Both the position numbers and the translations under genes were made by a program. Source: an uncultured Saprospiraceae bacterium (GTDB taxonomy: Bacteria > Bacteroidota > Bacteroidia > Chitinophagales > Saprospiraceae). From it: a stretch of DNA of 57,880 nt. The stretch's first letter is position 1; each line of letters opens with the position of its first letter. Below the pieces are notes generated by a model, which was not told the DNA's origin, did not search any database, and was given only the letters and a program-made list of their open reading frames with translations. The stretch is taken from contig CALFWZ010000108.1 in NCBI GenBank assembly GCA_937928405.1, positions 1 through 57,880 of the forward strand, in the 5' to 3' direction. Positions 1-9,400 of the stretch are shown here, one piece after another.

Positions 1-2
1 CT

Positions 3-1208
3 TCCACCTTAAATTGGTGCCCTGAAAAAATTGATCGTCTTTATCAGTTTTTAGAAGTCAATGATACAAAAGCTTTTATCCTACTCAAAGATGGAAATAT
101 TGTGTTAGAACAATATTTCGACGATCACACATCTGATACGCCTTGGTATTGGGCATCAGCTGGCAAGAGTTTAACAGCATTTTTAATTGGTATTGCACAG
201 CAAGAAGGAGTCTTGTCTATTCAAGACAAATCTTCCAATTATTTGGGGGAAGGATGGACGGATTGTACACCAGAGCAAGAGGAATTGATTACCATCCAAA
301 ATCAGCTAACTATGACCACTGGACTAGATGATGGAGTCCCTGATGTTAATTGTACCGTGGATTCTTGTTTCATTTATCTCACCGATGCGGGAAATCGATG
401 GGCTTATCATAATGGCCCGTATACCGCTTTAGGTGGCGTAATTGAAGGATCTACTGGAATGTCTTTAAATCAGTATATGAATCAAAAAGTTGAATCCATC
501 ACGGGGATGACGGGTGCGTATTTTCCAGTTGGCTATAATAACCTATTTTTAAGCACCGCCCGCAGTATGGCGCGATTTGGGTTATTAGTTTTAAATGAAG
601 GAAACTGGAATGGAACACCTATTTTATCAGACGAAATTTTTTTTGAAGAAATGACTACCACCTCTCAGGAATTCAACCAATCATATGGTTATCTCTGGTG
701 GTTAAATGGTCAGGATTCGTATATTTTACCAGGTAATCAATTGGTCATTCCGGGCAGTATCAATCCAAACGGACCAGATGATTTAATCATGGCGATTGGT
801 AAAAACGGTCAATTTATCAATGTGGCTCCGTCGCAAAATTTAGTGATGATTAGAATGGGTGACTATCCAGGAAATTCCTTGGTACCTACTTTATTTAATG
901 ATGAAATTTGGGAGAGAATAAATGATCTGACTTGTACGCCCGTCGCAGTCGAACCATTACTTTCACCCAACCAATTGCGTTGCTATCCTAATCCTGTTTT
1001 AGATATTTTAAACATTGAAATACCAAACTCTGTAGGATTAGAAGCTAGTCAATTAAGCGTTTTTGATTTTCGCGGAAATCAACTTTTACAATTAGAACCA
1101 AACCAGCATTTAATTAAATTAGATATGTCAGGTTTTCCGCAGGGTGCTTATTTCATAAAGATGCAGATTGGTGAAAAATTGGTTACAAAAAAGATAATTC
1201 GTTGGTAA
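3..1208 (+). CDS. Secreted serine hydrolase (class C beta-lactamase family), T9SS cargo, 5' partial
   Basis: The frame is open to the left edge of the window, so the N-terminus (probably with a signal peptide) is missing; 401 residues are visible. The fold is that of class C beta-lactamases/penicillin-binding proteins, which hydrolyse amide or ester bonds through an active-site serine. The SxxK motif reads SAGK at about 156-167 and a YHN tripeptide, in the place of YxN, lies at about 405-413. The last ~75 residues form a type A T9SS sorting domain: a PNP motif, a GAYFIKM strand and a basic end, KKIIRW. The protein is therefore likely exported through T9SS and anchored or released at the cell surface. 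An internal GTG at 102 could be mistaken for the start, but upstream codons (TKAFILLKDG) read as normal family sequence. Substrate is unknown. Confidence 0.85.
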   Translation, partial: STLNWCPEKIDRLYQFLEVNDTKAFILLKDGNIVLEQYFDDHTSDTPWYWASAGKSLTAFLIGIAQQEGVLSIQDKSSNYLGEGWTDCTPEQEELITIQNQLTMTTGLDDGVPDVNCTVDSCFIYLTDAGNRWAYHNGPYTALGGVIEGSTGMSLNQYMNQKVESITGMTGAYFPVGYNNLFLSTARSMARFGLLVLNEGNWNGTPILSDEIFFEEMTTTSQEFNQSYGYLWWLNGQDSYILPGNQLVIPGSINPNGPDDLIMAIGKNGQFINVAPSQNLVMIRMGDYPGNSLVPTLFNDEIWERINDLTCTPVAVEPLLSPNQLRCYPNPVLDILNIEIPNSVGLEASQLSVFDFRGNQLLQLEPNQHLIKLDMSGFPQGAYFIKMQIGEKLVTKKIIRW

Positions 1209-1299
1209 GCCTAAAATTGTATGTTCAATGCTTACTCCCTCTTTTCAAAGTTATTTTTTTATTAGTCTCCCTAGTTCTATAAGTTAAATATCACAATTT

Positions 1300-2709
1300 T
1301 TAATTTTTAATAAAACTGCCAGTGAATCTAGTCTTTCCAGAATAGATTGTGAGATAATATGTTCCTGAACTTAAATTCGATACATCAATAGTATTATTCA
1401 TGGGCGCGAGTATTTTGTTTACTGTTTTTCCATTTGCCATTGAGATAACGATCTTTTCAACTAGAGAAATTTCCATATCAATAGTAAGTTTGTCAAACGC
1501 AGGATTTGGAAAAAGTGTTACCTGAATTTTTTCTTGTTCGACTTCATTATTTGATGTTGGTATATTTTCTAGAATAAATATTTCATCATATTTTTGACCG
1601 TTAAAAAGAATTTGACCTCCGGCTGCAAAAAGCCTATTGCCTACAGAAACAAAAGCCATAGCACTCCTTGGTTCCTCAATCGTAAATTCTGACCATTCTT
1701 CGACTCCAGCATCGTAAACAAAAATCTTATTCCCATCAACATTATTTCCTCCACCAAAAACAGCCTTATTATTCACAACTCCTCCCCTTAAATACTGTAA
1801 ATCAAAATCCACATTAAAATCTTGAGTAGAAAGAGAAAAATCATCCATGTTGATAATTTCTGCGTTCTTTGAATTTCCACCTGAAAAAATGACCTTATTG
1901 TCCACTGCAACACCAATCAGATTATTTTTCCTTTCAGAAAGCGTTAATGTCTCAATGTTATAGCTATCAATGTCAATTATTTCTACTAAATCTACACTCC
2001 GATCTGAGTTTACATTAGAAGATTGACCGCCAGCTATAACTACTTTATTCTCATAAATAATAGCTGTAACTCCGTTTTTAGCCTCCGATAAAGTAAAATT
2101 ATCCCAAGTTGAATTTAATTTATTGAATACATGAACACTGTCACTTCTCATATTTGAAGATTCTTTGCCTCCTATAAAAAACACTTTATTACCTGTGTCC
2201 AATACAACCACTTCACGCCTTGAAAACTGCGCGGGTATGGTGTTCCACTGTCTAGTCGACAAATTATAGGTATAAAATTCTTCTTCGTCATTTTCATCAA
2301 TAAAAATCACTTCGTTATTTACAATGAATCCATTCCTAATATTTTGAGATGCTCCATCCGGATTTTGTTCAGTATACCACTCATTGGTAAAATTATCAAA
2401 AACATACAAATTGGCTAACAATGAATTTACGCCCGATAAATTATAAAAAACTGCATACCTGCCGTTTTGCAATACTTTAGAACTAATAAAACCATCAATT
2501 GCGTATTCTGCTGAAGATATTTGACAATTATTGGAGTTTAAGTAGTCAACAACTCTACTTTCTGTTCCTCCTACAAATAGTATTTTACTTCCGAAAACAG
2601 CAGTACTTATCCGACCTCTTGCCGCACTTAGATTCTTTGTCTCAGTAAATTGCCCTAACAAAATAACCGGCCATATAAAAATTGAAATAAAAAAGAATAA
2701 TTTTCTCAT
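1300..2709 (-). CDS. Secreted kelch-repeat protein with T9SS sorting domain
   Basis: The 469-residue protein starts with a clear signal peptide (MRKLFFFISIFIWP, cleavage near LLGQ). The middle ~350 residues hold kelch-type repeats, seen as recurring blocks of hydrophobic strand then a GG pair (FVGGTES, FIGGKES, IAGGQSS, FSGGNSK, FGGGNNV, AAGGQIL), predicting a beta-propeller. The final ~75 residues are a type A T9SS sorting domain (FPNPAFDKLTI, then SSGTYYLTIYSGKTRFTGSFIKN), so it is likely secreted to the surface. Kelch propellers usually bind proteins or glycans; no catalytic residues are visible. It stands alone, convergent with the serine hydrolase. Specific function unknown. Confidence 0.85.
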   Translation of the reverse strand: MRKLFFFISIFIWPVILLGQFTETKNLSAARGRISTAVFGSKILFVGGTESRVVDYLNSNNCQISSAEYAIDGFISSKVLQNGRYAVFYNLSGVNSLLANLYVFDNFTNEWYTEQNPDGASQNIRNGFIVNNEVIFIDENDEEEFYTYNLSTRQWNTIPAQFSRREVVVLDTGNKVFFIGGKESSNMRSDSVHVFNKLNSTWDNFTLSEAKNGVTAIIYENKVVIAGGQSSNVNSDRSVDLVEIIDIDSYNIETLTLSERKNNLIGVAVDNKVIFSGGNSKNAEIINMDDFSLSTQDFNVDFDLQYLRGGVVNNKAVFGGGNNVDGNKIFVYDAGVEEWSEFTIEEPRSAMAFVSVGNRLFAAGGQILFNGQKYDEIFILENIPTSNNEVEQEKIQVTLFPNPAFDKLTIDMEISLVEKIVISMANGKTVNKILAPMNNTIDVSNLSSGTYYLTIYSGKTRFTGSFIKN

Positions 2710-2894
2710 AAATAATTAGTTTTTGAATAGATTTTATATTGATGTTGTTTAATCATTCGAGAAGAAGCGGAGAACTATTTAAATCCTCCCTCAAACACCT
2801 TACTACTGGTGAATTTTAAATTGCGTTTAAGTCAACAAATATAACACAATTGCTCTAACGACATCTCTTAATTACGAAGTTGTTTAAAAATGAT

Positions 2895-4367
2895 TTATTT
2901 GATTTCTAATTTTCTTTTTATTGTACCGTCGTAAGAAACCGTAATTAACGCTCCATCAAAAAAAGTTATATCCTGCACAAAATTTTTATGGTGAATTGTT
3001 TCTACTTCTTTTAGTTCGTCTTTCGTCCATTTTTTTGCGGTATTATCTTCACTGGCAGAATACAAATATTGGGAAGTGATCAGCATTTTTCGAATAATAC
3101 CATCATGACATTTTTTATTAAAAATTAAATTCAATGAGTTTTCTTTTTCGTCAAAGTTAAATATAAGAATGGAACCATCTAATCTGCCTACATAAACCCT
3201 TGAATCTTCAATGGCAATAGAATTAATTGGAATGGTTCCATACCAATTAGCGACTTCCTTTTGTTTATGAATCTCCCAAATTTTTAAACAACCATCTTCA
3301 CTAATAGTGGCAAAATGATTACACAAAAATTTAGCAATTCCCCAAATCCACTCATCGTGTGCATGAATCGTTTCAACTAGTTCTCCGTTGTTCCTAATTC
3401 GATTTAATAGACCGTCCGCACCGCCTGATAAAAATTCCTTATCATTCATTTTACATAAAGCCAAGACCGCTCCCTCGTGATAAACAACGGAATACATTAT
3501 TTTAAATTGACCTTCTCCTGAATGGTTCCAAATTTTTATGGTTCGATCTCTAGAAGCACTAAGAATGGTTGTTTTATCAAAAGCGATCACTTTTAAAATA
3601 GAACTTTCGTGCCCCAGTAATTCTCCAACTTTTACCCCTTCTTTAGACCAAATCTTAATTTTTTTATCCCGTCCACTTGTTAGTAGTCGGTCGTTCCAAG
3701 GTGTCGCTGTCCAAATATAACCAAGGTGTCCTTCTGCAAAAAAACCTTGACTGATTTCCTTACCACCACCAATCCTTCGATAAATAATATCACTTCTTAA
3801 AATATATTTTTCCCCACTAGTCACAGTTGCACCCGAATGCCATAAATTATGATCAAAGATAATGAGGTCTCCTTTTTTAGGCTCGTAGGTTCCAATGATC
3901 GTGTCATCCTTTTTACTATTAAAAAACAATGTTTTTCCACCAGTAAATCCTTCCTCCCCATTTAGATAAATCATAAAAGTAAGTTTGGACTGTTGCGTTT
4001 CGGAGACAAAATGAATTCCATCAAGGTGCTTATGAAAATACTGACCCTTCAAATATCGACAGATTCTAATTCTAGGATTTAAATGGTCTACTTCCCATGT
4101 TCCATGTTCTGATAAGCTGATTCCTTCTATTTTTATTTTATCCGGTATATGATTTTTAATTTCCGAAAATAATGCTTCTGAAAGCTGTTTGTTATCTGTA
4201 ACTTGCCGCTCGTTGTTTCTGTAGGAGGTCGGATAATGCGTAATTGCCTTTTTAAAAGAATTCTTTTTTTTGGCAATAATCTGATCACAGAACTCATCGG
4301 TAAAAGCTGACGGTATTAATAAACAATATTCTTCTCGGTGTGGCAAAAGGTTTATCTGTTTTTTCAT
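2895..4367 (-). CDS. 2OG-Fe(II) prolyl-4-hydroxylase-like domain fused to a seven-bladed WD40 propeller
   Basis: Residues ~1-200 form a 2-oxoglutarate/Fe(II) dioxygenase of the prolyl 4-hydroxylase type: the iron triad is H114-x-D116 and H177 (LWHSG), and R191 (KYILRSD) fits the 2-oxoglutarate-binding position. The enzyme family hydroxylates amino-acid side chains. Residues ~214-490 contain seven WD40-like units (for example DRTIKIW, EDGCLKIW, SEDNTAKKW), enough to close a propeller, which usually binds proteins. No signal peptide or sorting domain is present, so it should be cytosolic. It lies 9 bp downstream of the reductase-like gene at 4377 and is probably co-transcribed with it. The fusion is unusual in bacteria; the idea that the propeller presents the substrate is inference. 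Confidence 0.85.
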   Translation of the reverse strand: MKKQINLLPHREEYCLLIPSAFTDEFCDQIIAKKKNSFKKAITHYPTSYRNNERQVTDNKQLSEALFSEIKNHIPDKIKIEGISLSEHGTWEVDHLNPRIRICRYLKGQYFHKHLDGIHFVSETQQSKLTFMIYLNGEEGFTGGKTLFFNSKKDDTIIGTYEPKKGDLIIFDHNLWHSGATVTSGEKYILRSDIIYRRIGGGKEISQGFFAEGHLGYIWTATPWNDRLLTSGRDKKIKIWSKEGVKVGELLGHESSILKVIAFDKTTILSASRDRTIKIWNHSGEGQFKIMYSVVYHEGAVLALCKMNDKEFLSGGADGLLNRIRNNGELVETIHAHDEWIWGIAKFLCNHFATISEDGCLKIWEIHKQKEVANWYGTIPINSIAIEDSRVYVGRLDGSILIFNFDEKENSLNLIFNKKCHDGIIRKMLITSQYLYSASEDNTAKKWTKDELKEVETIHHKNFVQDITFFDGALITVSYDGTIKRKLEIK

Positions 4368-4376
4368 AGAATTCTT

Positions 4377-5243
4377 TTATTTAGCAAACTCAACTGCGCA
4401 TAAAATTCTTGTTAAAGTCGACATATCAACCCCATTTTCTATCCCAACTTTTACAATAATCCCAATTTTAGCATCGAGTTCAATTGGTCTTCCAGCTAAT
4501 TTATCAGCCAACATGGAGCTGCCTTTATGATCGGGATATGATTTTAATTTTTCTAATAATACTTCTGCAAACTTTGCAGGAATACTTACCCCATCCGAAT
4601 TCGCTACTACGATACTTTCTCTAATCAATTGTTCATATTCAGCTAAAATTTTGGGATCTTTAAAAATTACACAGGGCTTTTCATGGATAGCTTGTAAGGC
4701 ACCTAAAGAGGAACTCTCAATGAGTTTCTTCCACTGTGCTTCTTTGAATTTATTCGTCAATTGAATATCTATTTCAGCATCAGCAAATAATTGTTTGAAG
4801 GTCTGAGCTAGTGTAGAGTCCAATAAAATAATTTTGGGTATGCTTAGCTGTAAATAAGAGGCATCTGATTGCCGTTGGACCGAACAATCAATGATGGTTT
4901 CTAAAATATTTTGATTTGGTAAAACATCTAGAAAGTCAGCCGACAAATTTAATCCGTTTCTAAAGATGGCAATTTTAGTTCCTGGTTTAATTAGCTGGCT
5001 AATAGCCGCTTTTGCAACTGGTAAGTGATAGGTTTTTAGACAGACGATGATCCAGTCAAAGGAATTTTGATTTGATCTTTCAAGTTCAATTGGATAGCTT
5101 TCGATTTTACCTTCAAAGTTTATTTGAATGGCTTTTTTGGAGCTTCTATTAAAAAAAAAGAGTTGATTGTTTTTATTTTTTAACAAATATTTTGACAATA
5201 AAGATCCGATGGCTCCGAGACCAAATATGGCTATTTTGCTCAT
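4377..5243 (-). CDS. Ketopantoate reductase (PanE/ApbA) family protein with altered active site
   Basis: The 288-residue protein begins with a Rossmann dinucleotide-binding motif (GLGAIG, residues 8-13) and has the family's K70, FRNG loop near residue 96 and C-terminal SSML...RPIELD block. Family members reduce 2-dehydropantoate with NADPH in pantothenate/CoA synthesis. The helix carrying catalytic residues reads WKKLIESSSLGALQA: K173 is kept but the two Asn residues normally at +4 and +8 are Ser177 and Gly181. This suggests a changed substrate or weak panE activity. It is the first gene of a two-gene unit with the hydroxylase/WD40 fusion (9-bp gap). Family assignment is firm; calling it true PanE is not. 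Confidence 0.8.
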   Translation of the reverse strand: MSKIAIFGLGAIGSLLSKYLLKNKNNQLFFFNRSSKKAIQINFEGKIESYPIELERSNQNSFDWIIVCLKTYHLPVAKAAISQLIKPGTKIAIFRNGLNLSADFLDVLPNQNILETIIDCSVQRQSDASYLQLSIPKIILLDSTLAQTFKQLFADAEIDIQLTNKFKEAQWKKLIESSSLGALQAIHEKPCVIFKDPKILAEYEQLIRESIVVANSDGVSIPAKFAEVLLEKLKSYPDHKGSSMLADKLAGRPIELDAKIGIIVKVGIENGVDMSTLTRILCAVEFAK

Positions 5244-5291
5244 GACTTATTTTGAATGGATCAATTATTATGCTAGCCAAAATGCTCACCA

Positions 5292-6365
5292 CTAAAACTT
5301 TGGACAAACCGTCTTCACACGACGCTCCGCTGGATGCGTATAAATCAAGGACAATTCAAATCCACCTCGAGAATTATTTGCCTCCTGTAAATCAGAAACA
5401 GTTATGTCATAACTTACACCAAAATTAAAGCGATTCAATTCTAAGATGGCCGTTACTGCGACAGATTCAAAATAAAATCGACTGGTTGGCGTGCTTGAAA
5501 AATGAGGCCACAATCCCATCCGTAAGGCTACCTCATTCCAATCATGATTATTATAACGAATATTGGCCCCTGTAGTCCATGAGGTAAGGACACCTTGCTT
5601 CATAAAAATAGCAGCCGGCAGCAAACTTAATTCATCACTGAATCCTATTTCTCCTCCCAAATGTCCGACTATTCGATTATTTAAACTTTCGGCACTATTG
5701 CTAAAAAAGGAAACTTCAGGATTATTCAAATGATGAATAGCTGCGCCTGCATAAAAACTGGTATTGTCATTTAATACTGCGTAATATAGAAGCCCAGCGT
5801 TAAAATCCAAGAAGATATCAGAATTCTGAGATTGTCCGATTAAAGCAGACTCTCGGTTATCTAGTGCGGTATTTGGAAATCCACCGATCGTTAAATCAAA
5901 TTGTTCACTAAACCAAAAATTATTAAACTGTACTTGATTTTGACCACCTCCTACTTGGCCACCAGCGACCAAATACTGACCAGCACCAGAGCGGCGGCCT
6001 CCTAATTGTTTGAGATAAGAAAAATTTAGATGTGCTCGATTTTGAATAAAATGACCATCGCCTACTTCATCCCGTAGGGCACTGATTCCAAAGGCAAAAT
6101 AATCTCGTTTGGCAATATTATAGCGCATATCATAGCTCGCACCTACCGTCCGAAAAGGAACACTTCCCAGGATGCTGCCCCATTGGTCCCGATAGATAGT
6201 ATTTACTCTCCAACGGCCCTCAAATACACCCGTCATCGCAGGATTTATCTGTAAGGGTGCCGCATAAAATTGCGAAAATCTCGGATCTTGTGCTCGACTT
6301 TCCGTTATACTAAACTGACTTAGCAAGACCACCATTACCAACAAATACCATCTATTAAAATTCAT
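5292..6365 (-). CDS. PorP/SprF family type IX secretion outer-membrane protein
   Basis: A 357-residue protein with a signal peptide ending near SRAQ, followed by the hallmark PorP/SprF opening DPRFSQFYAAPLQINPAMTG and the FEGRWRVNTIYRDQW block. Family members are outer-membrane beta-barrels that work with T9SS; SprF of Flavobacterium johnsoniae is needed for secretion of the adhesin SprB. Here the gene lies directly downstream (61 bp) of a giant SprB-repeat protein with a type B sorting domain, the standard cargo/SprF pairing, so it most likely serves that adhesin. Size is within the family range. Confidence 0.93.
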   Translation of the reverse strand: MNFNRWYLLVMVVLLSQFSITESRAQDPRFSQFYAAPLQINPAMTGVFEGRWRVNTIYRDQWGSILGSVPFRTVGASYDMRYNIAKRDYFAFGISALRDEVGDGHFIQNRAHLNFSYLKQLGGRRSGAGQYLVAGGQVGGGQNQVQFNNFWFSEQFDLTIGGFPNTALDNRESALIGQSQNSDIFLDFNAGLLYYAVLNDNTSFYAGAAIHHLNNPEVSFFSNSAESLNNRIVGHLGGEIGFSDELSLLPAAIFMKQGVLTSWTTGANIRYNNHDWNEVALRMGLWPHFSSTPTSRFYFESVAVTAILELNRFNFGVSYDITVSDLQEANNSRGGFELSLIYTHPAERRVKTVCPKF

Positions 6366-6426
6366 ATATCCAATTTAATCTTTCAAAATAAAAACGCCAT
6401 TCATAAAACATGTCAATACCAATTGG

Positions 6427-9400
6427 TTATCGCAACAAAGTGGTATGTCCGCTCGCAAGTTTTTCTGTTCCATCAATAAATTCAACCGCTGCTTTCCAAG
6501 TATAAACCCCCGTTGGAGATAGCTTACCTCGATAAGTACCATTCCAACCAACCGTCAATAAATTAATATCAAAATTTCTTACGCGGTATAGCAAAGTTCC
6601 CCAACGATCAAAAACTTCAAAATTCTTTACCGTCGCACCTGCTGCACCATGTACCGTCAATAAATCATTTGCATTATCACCATTTGGTGTAAATGCTGTG
6701 GGCACAAAAATCTGACTAGTTTTATTAATCTTAATAGTAATTTCATCTGTATCTTCACAACCATTTTCGTCTACCCCATATAGTTCATAAGTATTGTCAA
6801 AAAAGGTTTGCACCCAAGGATCAATACAAGGTAAAGAATCTATGGTACAGAATAAAGTGTTATCAAATAAAGCAGTCCAACTTAATTGTACATCTCCTAC
6901 ATTATTTTCAAATTCAGGTGACAATTGAATGCTATCTCCAACTTGTAACTCCTCGTCTTCTCCAGCTAGCACGGTAAATGCTGGTGGATCGGTAATGGTT
7001 ACGCTATCCACTAAGGTACAATTGGTTTGATCTCGGATATGCACTGGATAAGTTCCTGCCCTTAACCCAACCAACGTATTGGTGCCAAAATAATTTTCGT
7101 CATCCACACTAAAACTAAATGGCCCTACACCACCGGTTACCGATGCAATTATCCGGCCATCTCGGTCTCCAAAACACGAAGGATCTATCACTTCAAAACT
7201 AACCATCATCGGATCAGGTCGGCCAACAAAAGTTGTATCAAAATGCTGACAGCCTTCTGCATCGGTCAGAATCAAACTATAACTCTGGGTAGATAAACCA
7301 TCGATTGATGGGGTTGTAGCGCCATTACTCCATTCAAAATTATAGCCCGGTGTTCCACCCACAGGCTCTGCCAATATTTCACCTATTGCTTGACCTTCAC
7401 AACCATTTGGTGATACGGTCAATCGGGCCGATAATTCTTGTGGCTGGGATAGAACAAAGAAGGAGTCCATAGTGCATCCAAAATCGTCTGTTACGGTCAC
7501 CCTATAATTGCCAGCAGCTAAACCATCAATATTATCGGTTGTAGCGCCATTACTCCACTCAAAGAAATGATTAGCGGTATTCCCATTTACATTCGTAATT
7601 TCAACACTTCCATTTTCATCTTCAAAACAGCTAGGATCTTCTGATAAAACATTTAATGTAATTTGATCCGGAGCTTGTAAAAACTGACTCGTATCTCCAA
7701 CACATCCTTGTAAATCGGTAACCGTTACCAGATAGGTTTCATTGCCCACTAAATCAATTTGTGCCATCCCTGTTCCACCATTTGACCAGCTATAAGTATA
7801 ATCATTTAGATCGTCTATCACACCATCTCTAGAAACTACATTAACCGCCATTCGTCCATCCATATCTCCGAAACAGCTAGGATCTACAGCAGCAATATTT
7901 ATTTCAATTTCTGAATATTCTTGGATATCAATAATCGCTTCCTCCATACATCCATTATTATCAGTTACTTCGACCCGGTAAGTACCAACCCCCATATTAG
8001 TAGCAATAGAATCCGTTCCTCCTCCATTCGTCCAAGAATATTGATAAGAACCCATGGCTGGTGTTCCTCCTTGCACCGTGACAAAGGCGGTACTATTTGC
8101 TGTCTCAAAACAAGCAGTATCTCCTTGTGCAATGGTCACTGTAATTGGAGCGATAGGCTCCGTTACTATCGTTGCGGCGGTTGCGGAACAACCCATCGCA
8201 TCCGTTACCGTGACTATATAATTTCCAGCAAATAAATCATTAGCATTCGCCATATTATTACCATTGCTCCAAGCATAGGTATTATTACCATTCCCTCCTT
8301 CCGTCGCACTGACAATGGTTCCAGTATTCCCACCAAAACAAGCTACTTCACTCGGTGTAACTTCAATTGTAAGAGTATCTGGTTGAATAACTTCAACCAT
8401 AGTCGTTGCAGTACAAGTATTTCCATCCGTAACTGTTACCGTATATATTCCAGCAGGAAGACTAACCGCTGGATTACTAAATTGTGCATTGTCATCATTC
8501 CAAAGATAGGTATAGGTCCCAGTTCCAGTTCCTCCCATTGGAGTTACTTCTGCTGTTCCATCATTCACACCAAAGCAAGATGCCGGAGTAGCCATAAATG
8601 TTGGAATTTCCAAAATACTAGTTGGCATTACTTCTACACAATCTTCGATCGTACAACCCATCATATCAGTCGCCGTCACACAATAGTTTCCACTAGATAA
8701 GTTACTGGCAAGTGCCGTGTTTTGTCCATTCGCAGCCATATCCCACTGGTAAGAAAAAGAACCAGCTCCTCCTCCTGCCATAGCAGTCGCATTTCCATCG
8801 GTAGTATTAGAACATAGTGGCGGAGTGCTTACAATCGTTAATGTTATTTCTGTACCATTCGGCACATTCACATTTGCAGTTTGCGTACAAGTATTCATAT
8901 CCGTTACCGTTACGGTATAATCACCGGGCGGTAAGTTAATCGCTTGTGCAGTTGTCTGATTATTTCCATCGCTCCAAGCATACTGATAATTTCCTGCACC
9001 TCCACTGGCCGTAACGGTGGCCGATCCCGTTGGGGCATTAAAACAATCGACTTGGGTACTATCAACCGATAAGATTATGGCAGAAGGCTCCGTCAAAATA
9101 ATACAATCATTGGCTTCACAATTGTTATCATCTGTTATTGTTACGCAATATTGTCCTGCCACTAGATCAGTAGGTTGATCGATGGCAGAAGAAAAACTAT
9201 TTGGTCCAGACCAATTGTAGGTTACCATACCCGAAGCATTGACCGGTGTGGCGGTAACCATTCCACTAGCATTTTCAAAACAAGATAAATCTTGTGGTTG
9301 TAAATTGACCGTTATAGCTACAGGATCTACCAATGCAGCTGTCAAGCTCACAGAACATCCCTTGGCATCCATGACCGTTCCAGTAAAGGTGGTCGTTCCA

